64,000 bases of DNA from Bin5 sp965200685 (GCA_965200685.1 OZ241379.1:1-64000), one strand, 5' to 3'. Counted from the stretch's first letter, positions 33,166-42,334 are shown. Notes: generated by a model not told the origin, from the letters alone. Numbers and translations: made by a program.

Positions 33166-34380
33166 GTGATTGCCACCTCCCAGTACGCAGACATGAATCC
33201 GCAAGATCTGGCTCTCTCCCCAAAGACATTGCCCGCCTCTCCCCCAGGAAATTTTTTGCAGAATCTCCTGCTTTTTGCTCGCCTTTTACGTAAGCTAACT
33301 ATCCCAGTCACACCGACCCAGATCCTCGACCTGGTCCAGGCCCTGACGCAGATCGATTTACAGGACAAAGCGCAAGTACGCGACGCGTCCAAAGCCATTT
33401 TGGTCAGCAGATATGAGCATCTAGCCCTGTTTGATGAAGCATTTGACCTGTTCTGGCGGGCCAGAGAAGAACAAGCTCTCTCCCGTTTCAGCCTAGGCGA
33501 ACTGCTTCAGCGCACCAGAGCCCCCCAGATCCAGTACCGCTTGCTGCAGACGCACCACAACCATCAGCATTCCCGCCAGCACCACAATCAAGATCCGCAT
33601 ATTGAAAAGATCTACACCTACAGTGATGCCGAAGCCCTGCGGCGTAAAGATTTTGCCAGCATGAGCGAGTATGAATTGGGCCAGGTGAAACAGTTCATGC
33701 AGGAGTTGCAATGGACACCAGCAGAGCGACGCACGCGGCGGCGAGTGCCGGCCCGTAATGGGGACCAGATCGACCTGCGGCGTTCCATGCGACAGAATGT
33801 GCGCTTCGGCGGCGAGCCCTTGCTGCTCGCCCGACGCCGGCGAAAATCCAAACGCCGCCCGCTTATCGCCCTCGCCGACATCAGCGGCTCTATGGACCGC
33901 TATAGCCGGGTCTTGTTGCAATTTCTCTACTCGATCACCCATGCTCTCGACCGGGTGGAAGCATTTGTCTTCAGCACCCGGCTGACCCGCATCACACGTC
34001 ACTTGGGGAGGCGAGACATCAACCTAGCCCTCGACCGCACCGCCCATGCCGTACACGATTGGGCCGGCGGCACCCGCATCGGTGAAGCAATTCGTTCGTT
34101 CAATTTCGACTGGGCCAGACGAGTGTGCGGACAGGGCGCGATCGTCCTGGTGATCAGCGATGGCTGGGACCGGGGCGACCCACAGTTGCTAGGACGAGAG
34201 ATGAACCGCTTGCGCGCAAGCTGTTATCGGCTCATCTGGTTGAACCCCCTACTCGGCTCACCCAGTTACGAACCGTTGACCCGCGGCATTCAAGCAGCCC
34301 TGCCCCATACGGATGAATTTCTACCGGTCCACAATCTGGTCAGTCTGGAGCAGTTGGCCCAAGTTTTGGCAGAAGTATAG
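33166..34380 (+). CDS. coxE: VWA domain protein, CoxE-like
   Basis: About 400 residues. The GTG at 33166, eight bases after moxR, gives 404; the ATG at 33193 would give 395, and neither has a clear ribosome site. An N-terminal helical part includes a His-rich stretch (HHNHQHSRQHHNQDPH, about residues 126-141) that could bind metal. The C-terminal VWA_CoxE domain has the MIDAS motif ADISGSMDRYSR, then GGTRIGEAI and VISDGWDRGD. CoxE works with CoxD to mature the molybdenum enzyme active site. The His-rich segment is striking given the copper in form I sites. Confidence 0.85.
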   Translation: MIATSQYADMNPQDLALSPKTLPASPPGNFLQNLLLFARLLRKLTIPVTPTQILDLVQALTQIDLQDKAQVRDASKAILVSRYEHLALFDEAFDLFWRAREEQALSRFSLGELLQRTRAPQIQYRLLQTHHNHQHSRQHHNQDPHIEKIYTYSDAEALRRKDFASMSEYELGQVKQFMQELQWTPAERRTRRRVPARNGDQIDLRRSMRQNVRFGGEPLLLARRRRKSKRRPLIALADISGSMDRYSRVLLQFLYSITHALDRVEAFVFSTRLTRITRHLGRRDINLALDRTAHAVHDWAGGTRIGEAIRSFNFDWARRVCGQGAIVLVISDGWDRGDPQLLGREMNRLRASCYRLIWLNPLLGSPSYEPLTRGIQAALPHTDEFLPVHNLVSLEQLAQVLAEV

Positions 34381-34413
34381 CAATGACCAGTCATTGCTGT
34401 CCCTGACCATAGG
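34381..34413. repeat. Dispersed short repeat between coxE and xdhC
   Basis: CAATGACCAGTCATTGCTGT, then CCCTGACCATAGG. GCTGTCCCTGACCATAGG matches menF 5296-5312 apart from one base of length. CAATGACCAGTCATTG is also a small palindrome. It begins directly after the coxE stop. Confidence 0.45.
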
Positions 34414-34426
34414 AAAGTGAGGAACC

Positions 34427-34741
34427 TTGCAAGAGATTTTAGCTGCTATTGACCATTGGCAAGAAGCGGGCAAACAGGTCGCCTTAGCAACAGTGGTACA
34501 GGTATATGGCTCGGCCCCCCGCCCACTCGGCGCGAAGCTGGCCGTGTCCACAGACGGAGAAATGGCCGGTTCTGTCAGCGGCGGCTGTGTTGAAAGCGCA
34601 GTGATTCAAGAGGCTCTGGAAGTGCTGTCCACAGGTGTCCCACGTCTGGTTTCCTACGGAATCGCTGATGAGACAGCCTGGGCAGTAGGGCTGGCCTGTG
34701 GCGGCACAATCGAAGTATTTGTTGAACCATTGAACTGGTAA
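34427..34741 (+). CDS. XdhC/CoxI family protein, N-terminal domain as a separate gene
   Basis: A 104-residue protein from a TTG at 34427 with AGTGAGG upstream. It matches the N-terminal XdhC_CoxI domain: ATVVQVYGSAPRPLGAKLAV, SVSGGCVESAV and GLACGGTIEVFVEPL. XdhC binds molybdenum cofactor and aids its sulfuration before insertion into the apoenzyme. Its partner domain is the next gene, six bases after the stop, so this is XdhC split in two. Confidence 0.85.
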   Translation: MQEILAAIDHWQEAGKQVALATVVQVYGSAPRPLGAKLAVSTDGEMAGSVSGGCVESAVIQEALEVLSTGVPRLVSYGIADETAWAVGLACGGTIEVFVEPLNW

Positions 34742-34747
34742 AGCCCA

Positions 34748-35530
34748 ATGGCTCGTGGCCTGCCGGCCCCGGCCCAGGACCCTGATCACGAAAGTGAGGC
34801 TGAATTGGCCGCTATCTTCAAGGCAGTCGCACAAGCCATCCGGCAGGATGAACTGTGTGCAGTCGTTACAGTGTTGAATGGCTCTGCGCTCGGGCGCAAA
34901 TTGCTCGTCCGCCGCGCGGGGCACGCAAGCGAAGGCTCTCTTGGCATCCCTGCCCTAGACCAAGCGGCCATCACGCAGGCAGTAGCAGCTATGCAGGCAC
35001 GCAAGACAACCCGTATCTCTCTGCCCATAGCCGACTATACCTGGGACCTGCTGCTGGATGTCCATCTGCCCCAAGAAGTGTTGATCATTGTGGGGGCAGT
35101 GCATACAGCCATACCTCTGGTGAATTTTGCCAAGGAACTCGGCATGTATACGGTTGTGCTCGATGCCCGTTCTGTATTTGCCACCCCACAACGCTTTGGC
35201 CATGCAGATGCGTTGATTCAGCACTGGCCTGCGGATGCCTTGGCAGAAATGGACCTGAACGAATCTACCTATCTGGTCACATTGACCCACGACGAAAAGC
35301 TCGATACGCCCGCTCTGATCTGCGCGCTGCAGTATCCGCTGCGCTACATTGGTGCGCTTGGCTCCCGGCGTACCCATGCCAAACGGATGGCCGCCCTCCG
35401 CGAAGCAGGCATCAGCGACGAACAGACCGCCCGCATCCACGCCCCAGTCGGGCTAGATTTGGGCGGACGCAGCCCGGCCGAGATCGCTGTGGCCATCATT
35501 GCCGAAATCGTGCAGGTGCGGAATCAGTAA
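34748..35530 (+). CDS. XdhC family protein, Rossmann domain
   Basis: A 260-residue protein. The first 90 residues are poorly conserved; then a Rossmann-like XdhC_C domain appears (VLIIVGAVHTAIPLVNFAKE, YTVVLDARSVFATPQRF, YLVTLTHDEKLDTPAL, YIGALGSRRTHAKRMAAL, HAPVGLDLGGRSPAEIAVAI). These are standard for the C-terminal half of XdhC/CoxF proteins. It would act with the preceding small protein in molybdenum cofactor delivery to CoxL. It starts six bases after the upstream stop without a strong ribosome site, hinting at coupled translation. Confidence 0.88.
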   Translation: MARGLPAPAQDPDHESEAELAAIFKAVAQAIRQDELCAVVTVLNGSALGRKLLVRRAGHASEGSLGIPALDQAAITQAVAAMQARKTTRISLPIADYTWDLLLDVHLPQEVLIIVGAVHTAIPLVNFAKELGMYTVVLDARSVFATPQRFGHADALIQHWPADALAEMDLNESTYLVTLTHDEKLDTPALICALQYPLRYIGALGSRRTHAKRMAALREAGISDEQTARIHAPVGLDLGGRSPAEIAVAIIAEIVQVRNQ

Positions 35531-35576
35531 AATACCTGTGATCCCAGGGCCTGACGCCTGCTATGGAGATAGGAAC

Positions 35577-37019
35577 ATGAGCGCGCATCCACTCATCCAG
35601 AAATTGACACAACTCTACGCGGAGCGCTTGCTGACCCGGCCAGCCCAGCTCATGGCCTATGAGTCGGACGCCCTGACCGTTTTTCAACAGAGACCACAAG
35701 CAGTGGTGATCCCCCAGAGCCGAGACGAGGTGATAGAGACAGTACGGCTCTGCCATCAGCATGATGTACCATTTGTGGCGAGAGGCAGTGGAACGAGTCT
35801 CTCCGGCGGCTCTTTGCCCGTGGCCGATGGCATTGTCATCGCCCTCAACCGACTGAACCGCATCCTACATCTGGACCCGCAGGAGCGCATCGCTGTTGTC
35901 GAGCCAGGAGTCATCAACCTAAAGGTCTCAGAAGCCGCGGCCCCCTATGGCCTCTACTATGCCCCGGACCCGTCCAGCCAGTTGGTCTGCACGATTGGCG
36001 GCAATGTGGCTTTCAATTCCGGCGGGGCACATTGCCTGAAATACGGTATGACCAGCAATCATGTTCTCGGCATGACCGTGGTTCTGCCCGATGGCGAAAT
36101 TGTGGACCTAGGCGGCCCAAGCCTAGAAAGTGTCGGCCCGGACCTACCCGGGTTTTTCGTCGGCAGCGAAGGACTGTTCGGCGTAGCCTTAGAGATCACC
36201 CTACGCCTGTTGGCCCTCCCCCAGTCCTATCGCACTCTGCTGGCCGCCTACGACTCCCTGCAGGCCGCGGGCGATGCAGTAGCCGCGGTGGTGGCATCCG
36301 GCCTGCTGCCAGGCGCAATGGAAATTATGGACGCCCTCGCGATCAAGGCCGCGGAGGTAGGAGCCAAAGCCGGCTACCCAACCGCCCCAGCTCTGCTGAT
36401 CGTGGAGCTTGAAGGGGAAGAGCTGGCGGTAGAGGCCGAATTTGCCCAGCTTATGCAGATTATTGAAGAGACCGCCCCCCTCGAGGTACGTATGGCCCAA
36501 ACAGCAGACGAGCGCGCGCGCATCTGGAAAGGACGCAAAGCGGCCTTCTCCGCTGTAGGACGACTAGCCCCCGATTATATCGTCCAAGATGGGGTCGTGC
36601 CCCGCAGCAAATTGGGGGACGCTTTAGCGGAGATCGACAGGCTCAGTGCCAGCTACGGCATAGACGTGGCCAATGTCTTCCATGCCGGTGATGGCAACCT
36701 ACACCCGCTGATTCTGTTCGACGGACGAGAGGCAGGTGCGTTGGAACGGGCGGAAGAACTGGCCGGCGAAATTCTTGAACTGTGCATAGCCCTGGGCGGT
36801 TCCATCACCGGCGAACATGGCATCGGCATGGAAAAGCGTGCCTTCCTACCCAAAATGTACGGTCCACTGGAGATGCACACCATGGAAAAGGTGCGCCACA
36901 GCGTAGACAGCAAATCCCTGGCCAATCGGGGCAAAATGCTGCCCACAGGCGAAGCACCAGCTCTTTCGCACGTCGGCCCCCATCCCTTGGAACAGGCCGG
37001 TCTTATCTTTCGGGAATAG
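35577..37019 (+). CDS. glcD: Glycolate oxidase FAD-linked subunit GlcD
   Basis: A 480-residue VAO-fold flavoprotein oxidising glycolate (or D-lactate) to the 2-oxo acid. FAD-binding parts are VVIPQSRDEVIETVRLC, FVARGSGTSLSGGSLPV and GGNVAFNSGGAHCLKYG; the C-terminal catalytic domain has NVFHAGDGNLHPLILFD and GEHGIGMEKRAF. ATG 35577 is chosen over 35499 because GGAGATAGGA lies just upstream and the longer form would overlap xdhC. It is first of the glcD-E-F set. Confidence 0.92.
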   Translation: MSAHPLIQKLTQLYAERLLTRPAQLMAYESDALTVFQQRPQAVVIPQSRDEVIETVRLCHQHDVPFVARGSGTSLSGGSLPVADGIVIALNRLNRILHLDPQERIAVVEPGVINLKVSEAAAPYGLYYAPDPSSQLVCTIGGNVAFNSGGAHCLKYGMTSNHVLGMTVVLPDGEIVDLGGPSLESVGPDLPGFFVGSEGLFGVALEITLRLLALPQSYRTLLAAYDSLQAAGDAVAAVVASGLLPGAMEIMDALAIKAAEVGAKAGYPTAPALLIVELEGEELAVEAEFAQLMQIIEETAPLEVRMAQTADERARIWKGRKAAFSAVGRLAPDYIVQDGVVPRSKLGDALAEIDRLSASYGIDVANVFHAGDGNLHPLILFDGREAGALERAEELAGEILELCIALGGSITGEHGIGMEKRAFLPKMYGPLEMHTMEKVRHSVDSKSLANRGKMLPTGEAPALSHVGPHPLEQAGLIFRE

Positions 37020-37129
37020 AAAACCACTGCTTTATCGGTCAATGAGTGACGTTTTCCGCGCTGTAGATGAGCGACTCTACAACTCGAATCTCTTACACGC
37101 CTGATGCAGACAAAGGGCGACAGTGAGCA

Positions 37130-38215
37130 ATGACCTCAGTCAAAGAAATCCAAGAGGCAGTACGAAGCACAGGGCGCGTCCGGGTGCGGGGCGGTGGCTC
37201 CAAACCTGCCCTATCGGGCCATACAGATGAGGTTCTCGACCTGTCAGCACTACAAGGTGTGCTGGAGTATCAGCCGCATGAATACACTTTTACGGCACGG
37301 GCAGGCACACCTATCTCTGCAGTGGCAGAGATGCTGGCCGAACAGGGCCAATATCTGCCCTTTGATCCACCCCTGGCCGCACAAGGCGCAACCCTCGGTG
37401 GGACGGTCGCAGCCGGCCTGAGCGGACCAGGGCGGTATCGCTACGGCGGCGTGCGGGATTTCCTCATCGGCATCCACTTCATCAACGGCCAGGGACAAGA
37501 GGTACAGGGCGGGGGCACGGTGGTGAAGAATGCGGCCGGCTTTGATTTTCCCAAACTGTTCGTCGGCAGTTTGGGCCGCCTAGGCATTCTGACGGACCTG
37601 ACTTTCAAGGTCTTTCCCCAGCCCCCAGCCTACGCAACAGTCGCCGCACAGTTTCGCACACTCAACGACCTGCTGGCTGCTCTCCAAGCAATTACCCGCA
37701 GTCCCTTAGATCTACAGGCCGTGGATTTCGCACCACTTGACAAGGGCTGGACCCTCTGGATACGCCTCGGTGGGTTGGCCTCCACTCTGAAGCAGCGGGG
37801 CCAGGCATTACAGACAGTGGCCCACTGTTGCGAAAGCGTAAAAGACCCGCCCCAAAGCACTCTGCTAGTGGGCCAGGATGATGACCAACTCTGGCAGCAG
37901 GCCCGCTCCATGGCCTGGCTGCCACACGGTATGGGGTTGGCGAAGATCCCCATTACACCGAAACGCATTCCTGCCATTGAGAAAGCACTCACCCCTCACC
38001 AAGTGATGCGACGTTATAGCGTGGGGGGAAATCTGCTGTGGCTGGGCTGGCCCGGCCACCCTTCCCTCCACAAGCTGTTGATGGCGTTAAATTTGCAGGG
38101 AATACAGATCACTGGCAATAGTTCCCACGGCCCCTTACTAGGCAAGCCCTTGCAGAACGCTTTTCTGCAACGCATCACCGCCGCCCTAGACCCGGCCGGG
38201 AAGTTTGATACCTAG
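37130..38215 (+). CDS. glcE: Glycolate oxidase FAD-binding subunit GlcE
   Basis: A 361-residue protein with an N-terminal FAD_binding_4 half-domain: VRVRGGGSKPAL, FTARAGTPISAVAEML, GATLGGTVAAGLSGPGRYRY and NAAGFDFPKLFVGSLGRLGI. This is the shorter GlcE type that pairs with GlcD. It follows glcD after 110 bp. The enzyme would be a three-subunit complex with GlcF that feeds electrons to the quinone pool, which in this organism would be menaquinone if the men genes are used. Confidence 0.9.
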   Translation: MTSVKEIQEAVRSTGRVRVRGGGSKPALSGHTDEVLDLSALQGVLEYQPHEYTFTARAGTPISAVAEMLAEQGQYLPFDPPLAAQGATLGGTVAAGLSGPGRYRYGGVRDFLIGIHFINGQGQEVQGGGTVVKNAAGFDFPKLFVGSLGRLGILTDLTFKVFPQPPAYATVAAQFRTLNDLLAALQAITRSPLDLQAVDFAPLDKGWTLWIRLGGLASTLKQRGQALQTVAHCCESVKDPPQSTLLVGQDDDQLWQQARSMAWLPHGMGLAKIPITPKRIPAIEKALTPHQVMRRYSVGGNLLWLGWPGHPSLHKLLMALNLQGIQITGNSSHGPLLGKPLQNAFLQRITAALDPAGKFDT

Positions 38216-38254
38216 ATAATCAGGACACAATTCACTTGACAGAGGAGAAACGCT

Positions 38255-39223
38255 ATGAACGCGATTCGTGTGGAACAGGTAGGCGACCCCCATGTACTCC
38301 AGTACGTTGATCTGCCTACACCAGACCCAGGGCCAGGTGAGGCTCGGGTAAAGATCGAGGTGACCGGTGTCAATTTTATCGACACCTACCACCGCCGAGG
38401 CTGGTATCCCTTACCACTGCCCTTCACGCCCGGCGTTGAAGGGGCAGGGACTGTCGATGCAGTTGGTGAAGGCGTCTCGGAAGTGGCGGTCGGCGACCCG
38501 GTAGCCTACGGGATGGCCCCCGGCTCCTACGCCGAGTACGCAATCATTCCCTCCCATCTTCTGGTCAAACGCGCCCCAGGTGTGGATGCCAAGCAGGGCG
38601 CGGCCGCCATGATTCAGGGGATGACCGCCCACTACCTAGCATGTAGTACCTATCCCCTCAAGCCCGGGGACACCTGCCTGGTCCACGCCGCAGCAGGTGG
38701 GACCGGCGCGCTGCTGGTCCAGATCGCCAAACTGCGAGGGGCCCGTGTAATCGGTACTGTCTCCACAGCAGAAAAGGAGGAGATCGCACGGCAGGCTGGC
38801 GCAGATGAAACGATTCGCTACACGCAGACAGACTTTGAGGAAGGCATCAACGATCTGACTGATGGAGCCGGGGTAGAAGTAGTGTACGATTCCGTCGGCA
38901 TCAACACCTTCCACAAGAGCTTGAACTGTCTCAAGCCCCGCGGCTATATGGTGCTGTTCGGCCAAGCCAGCGGCGTTGTCCCCAATTTCGACCCGCAGAT
39001 TCTCAACCAAAAAGGCTCGATCTTCCTGACCCGGCCCACCCTCGGCTCGTACATGCTGACTCGCGAGGAGTTGGAAGGCCGCGCCAATGATATCTTCGGC
39101 TGGATCGCCGCAGGCAAGCTGCAGATACGCATTGACAAAACCTTTCCTCTGAGCGATGCCAAAGGCGCGCACGAGTACCTGGAAGCACGTAAGACAAAAG
39201 GAAAAGTGCTGCTCATGAATTAG
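38255..39223 (+). CDS. NAD(P)H:quinone oxidoreductase, zeta-crystallin/QOR type
   Basis: A 322-residue medium-chain reductase without the zinc-binding cysteines of alcohol dehydrogenases. Markers are GVNFIDTYHRRGWYPLPLPF, the nucleotide-binding HAAAGGTGALLVQIAKLRGA and the QOR-type YDSVGINTFHKSLNCL. GAGGAGAAA precedes the ATG. It sits between glcE and glcF in the same direction, an unusual place for this enzyme. It may reduce quinones or reactive enones. Confidence 0.88.
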   Translation: MNAIRVEQVGDPHVLQYVDLPTPDPGPGEARVKIEVTGVNFIDTYHRRGWYPLPLPFTPGVEGAGTVDAVGEGVSEVAVGDPVAYGMAPGSYAEYAIIPSHLLVKRAPGVDAKQGAAAMIQGMTAHYLACSTYPLKPGDTCLVHAAAGGTGALLVQIAKLRGARVIGTVSTAEKEEIARQAGADETIRYTQTDFEEGINDLTDGAGVEVVYDSVGINTFHKSLNCLKPRGYMVLFGQASGVVPNFDPQILNQKGSIFLTRPTLGSYMLTREELEGRANDIFGWIAAGKLQIRIDKTFPLSDAKGAHEYLEARKTKGKVLLMN

Positions 39224-39281
39224 GCCTCACCACGGGCACGCAGCATCTAGAAAGCACAGTAAGACAAAAAAGGTAGCTCCC

Positions 39282-40553
39282 ATGCGTCACTCGATTCCAC
39301 TTGAAACGCTCGGCCCCCAAGGCCCAGCCATGGCCGAAGCCGTGGCAAGCTGTGTACATTGCGGCTTCTGTCTGCCCGTCTGTCCCACCTATCTGACCTT
39401 AGGCGAAGAGATGGACTCGCCTCGCGGCCGGATTCTGCTGATGAAAGGGGCTTTGGAGGGCGAACTGGCCCAGGATGAGGTGCTGCCCCATGTGGACCGC
39501 TGCCTAGGCTGCCTAGCCTGTGTCACTGCCTGCCCATCAGGCGTCGAATATGGCCAACTCCTCACGCCCTTTCGGGAAATGACGGACAAGCAGCGCAGCC
39601 GGTCACCGCTGACCAATCTGCTACGCACGTTGGTCAACCAGACCCTGCCCTTCCCTGCACGCTTCCGGGTCGCGGCCACAGTGGCGCGCTACACGAAAGC
39701 ACTCAACCCCCTACTCCCCGCCGCACTCGGCACGATGCTCGACCTACTACCAGACCACCTGCCGGCCAGCGTACACCTGCCAGCAGTGTCGCCGGCCCAA
39801 GGGAAGCCACAGGCACGGGTAGCCCTGTTGAGCGGCTGTGTACAACAAGTGTTGGCCCCAGCAATCAACAGGGCTACCGTTGACGTGCTGACCCGCAACC
39901 GGGTGGAGGTGGTGATCCCCCCAAAGCAGGGCTGCTGTGGCGCGCTGGCCATGCACAGCGGCGCAGCCAACCAAGCACGAGGCCTGGCCAGACGTAATTT
40001 CAAGGCCTTCAACCTAGACGCAGTCGATGCAGTGGTGACCAATGCGGCCGGGTGTGGCTCCGGCATGCACGAGTACCCGCTGTTGTTCGCAGGCGAGCCC
40101 GATGAGGAAATAGCGCAACGCTTTGCAGAAAAGGTGCAGGATATCAGCGTTTTTCTGGATACCCTCGGGCTTGACGCAGCCCCAGCTCTGTCAGACCCTA
40201 TGATCATCGCCTACCACGATGCCTGTCATCTAGCCCACGCCCAAGGGATACGAGACGCGCCTCGCCGGCTGCTGTCAGCCATCTCCAATGTAACAGTCGT
40301 GCCGATTGCAGAAGGGGAAATCTGCTGTGGTTCAGCAGGGACGTACAACATTGAACAGCCGCAGATCGCCGCCCAATTGGGCCAACAAAAAGCACAAGCC
40401 ATCCGCAATACACAGGCCCAAGCCGTCGTTAGCGGCAACATCGGCTGTATGACACAGATCGACAGCCACCTGCGCCGCCTCGGCACAGCCCTACCCATCT
40501 ACCATATAGTCGAAGTACTGGCCATGGCCTATGGTGATACCACTGGTTCGTAG
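39282..40553 (+). CDS. glcF: Glycolate oxidase iron-sulfur subunit GlcF
   Basis: A 423-residue protein with two 4Fe-4S motifs near the N-terminus (CVHCGFCLPVCP and CLGCLACVTACP) and two C-terminal CCG domains (QGCCGALAMHSG; YHDACHLAHAQG with EICCGSAGTYN) that bind a further cluster. It collects electrons from GlcD/E. AAAGGTAGCTCCC precedes the ATG. It is the last gene of the unit and converges on the aminotransferase at 40656. Confidence 0.93.
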   Translation: MRHSIPLETLGPQGPAMAEAVASCVHCGFCLPVCPTYLTLGEEMDSPRGRILLMKGALEGELAQDEVLPHVDRCLGCLACVTACPSGVEYGQLLTPFREMTDKQRSRSPLTNLLRTLVNQTLPFPARFRVAATVARYTKALNPLLPAALGTMLDLLPDHLPASVHLPAVSPAQGKPQARVALLSGCVQQVLAPAINRATVDVLTRNRVEVVIPPKQGCCGALAMHSGAANQARGLARRNFKAFNLDAVDAVVTNAAGCGSGMHEYPLLFAGEPDEEIAQRFAEKVQDISVFLDTLGLDAAPALSDPMIIAYHDACHLAHAQGIRDAPRRLLSAISNVTVVPIAEGEICCGSAGTYNIEQPQIAAQLGQQKAQAIRNTQAQAVVSGNIGCMTQIDSHLRRLGTALPIYHIVEVLAMAYGDTTGS

Positions 40554-40655
40554 GGATCCACTACACAGCACTTTTTAAGGCCGTAGTGTGTCTTGCAAGC
40601 AGAAGTACAGATTATTTTAGGGCTTTGCTCTGACGTAGGCTTTCCCACTACTCGG

Positions 40656-41561
40656 TCAGTTGGCTAAGATCGGATAACCGCTGCTGGCGGTCAGTTCCCT
40701 ATATCGCTCGCGCAGGCATTGGGTGACAGTACCCTGCACGCCGTTGCCGATGATGCGCCCGTCCAGTTCGGTCACCGGCGTCAACTCACCCATTGTACCT
40801 GTACAGAATAGTTCATCCGCGCGGTAGAGTTCCGGCAAGGAGATGTCCCGCACTTCCGCGCGGATTTTATGCGCCCGGCACAGCTCAAGCACTGTGGCCC
40901 GGGTGATCCCTTCTGGGCAGGAATGGGTGTGGGATGTGCCGACGACGCCGTTCTTGACCACAAACAGATGGGTTGCGTTTGTTTCAGCCACAAATCCCTT
41001 CAAGTCAAGCATTACGGCATCATCCACGCCGGCCGCGTTGGCTTGGATCTTGGCCAGAATGGAGTTGAGCATATTGCAGGAATGAATGTTCTGATCCAGA
41101 CAGTCCGGCGGGATGCGGCGAATACCGGAGGTAATCAAGCGGATGCCCCTGCGGCCGTAGACAGGTGGTTTGTGCTCTGCCAAGACAATGAGCGTCGTGC
41201 CTTTGGTGTTGAGCCGTGGGTCCATGCCGCTGGTGTACTTCACACCCCGGCTGAGGGTCAGACGAATGTGGACATTGTCCTGCATGTGGTTGGCCTCAAG
41301 CGTGCGCCGGAGTTGCGCTACAATCTCCTCATCTGTTGGCACATCCGTGTAGGCCAGAGCTCTGGCTCCATCCTGCAAGCGCGCTAAATGCTCCTCTAGT
41401 TTGAAGATACGCCCATTGTACAGGCGTAACCCCTCCCAGACAGCATCACCATTCTGTACGGACGAGTCGAATGGACTGATGCCGGCCTGGTCCCGATGGA
41501 CCAGGTCGCCGTTGATATTGACCAGCAAATCCCGGTTGACTTCATAAAATTGTTGGCGCAT
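40656..41561 (-). CDS. Class IV aminotransferase
   Basis: A 301-residue fold-type IV PLP enzyme (branched-chain or D-amino-acid aminotransferase family). Signs are QNGDAVWEGLRLYNGRIF, NIHSCNMLNSILAKIQANAAG and NATHLFVVKNG, with CPEGITRATVLELC, and GTMGELTPVTELDGR near the end. The catalytic Lys expected near residue 160 is not obvious in the NIHSCNMLNS region, where IlvE has a Lys, so activity or motif should be checked. It follows the sulfotransferase gene by 35 bp in the same operon. Confidence 0.8.
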   Translation of the reverse strand: MRQQFYEVNRDLLVNINGDLVHRDQAGISPFDSSVQNGDAVWEGLRLYNGRIFKLEEHLARLQDGARALAYTDVPTDEEIVAQLRRTLEANHMQDNVHIRLTLSRGVKYTSGMDPRLNTKGTTLIVLAEHKPPVYGRRGIRLITSGIRRIPPDCLDQNIHSCNMLNSILAKIQANAAGVDDAVMLDLKGFVAETNATHLFVVKNGVVGTSHTHSCPEGITRATVLELCRAHKIRAEVRDISLPELYRADELFCTGTMGELTPVTELDGRIIGNGVQGTVTQCLRERYRELTASSGYPILAN

Positions 41562-41596
41562 GGCGATACCAGTGGCCAGTAGCCCTTACACTCCTT

Positions 41597-42334
41597 CTAT
41601 ATGCGAAACCGTTGGAGTTCCTGATAGATCTCTTGGGCCTGGGCTAACAGGCCCTGTAAATGGGCGGGTACCAATTCATCTTTCGGGACGTATGGGGCAA
41701 AGCCGCTGGATCTCTCTACGGCTGTGTACCAATAGGGAGCCCACAGGCCATCACTGGCCCGGCCGCCCGGCGGCCAAGAAAGCATCCGTTCCGAAAAAGG
41801 CACGGCTACTGCTTCACAAAGGCGGGAGAGGGTACGTCGGGGATCCTCCAGGACATCCCGGCTGTCAATGACTGGCGGAATAGAACCAGTGCGTTTGCGG
41901 ACCGTCTCAAACAGACGTAACTGCTGCGGGAAACCCAGATCCAGCAGGGTTGGCTGTGGTCGTATCTTGATGTAGGAGGTGATGACCTCGGCCGGGGAAC
42001 GAATCAAAAAACAGTTTGTGAGCCTGTCCACCCAATCCAATTCCATGGAGGCCAGCATGTGATGGGTCATGTGCTTCTGATAGCAGATCGTCACGCCAGT
42101 GGAACGCAAAGCCTGCCTATCAAACTCACCCGACAGGCTGCGAGCAACGAGCCGCCAATCAGTCTCATAGGCAGCGATGATGTCGTCTCGGCCGGGGTGG
42201 TCAAGACCGGTGGCATGGAGGTAATGGGCGTAAAATGGCTCGTCAATTACGACTGTGTCCGGCCGATTTTCCCAAGCACGCATCAGCGCGGTGGAGATGG
42301 TACGGGGGCAGGACCACATGGCGATGTAGTGCAT
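41597..42334 (-). CDS. Sulfotransferase-like P-loop protein
   Basis: A 245-residue protein. The frame could open with a TTG at 42340, but the ATG at 42334 has AGAGG eight bases before it. The N-terminal PAPS-binding-like loop is MWSCPRTISTALMRAWENRP, and IRSPAEVITSYIKIRP supplies the 3'-phosphate-binding Arg/Ser region. It would transfer sulfate from PAPS to an unknown small molecule. The direct pairing with a class IV aminotransferase suggests a joint pathway on an amino-acid-derived compound. Confidence 0.72.
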   Translation of the reverse strand: MHYIAMWSCPRTISTALMRAWENRPDTVVIDEPFYAHYLHATGLDHPGRDDIIAAYETDWRLVARSLSGEFDRQALRSTGVTICYQKHMTHHMLASMELDWVDRLTNCFLIRSPAEVITSYIKIRPQPTLLDLGFPQQLRLFETVRKRTGSIPPVIDSRDVLEDPRRTLSRLCEAVAVPFSERMLSWPPGGRASDGLWAPYWYTAVERSSGFAPYVPKDELVPAHLQGLLAQAQEIYQELQRFRI

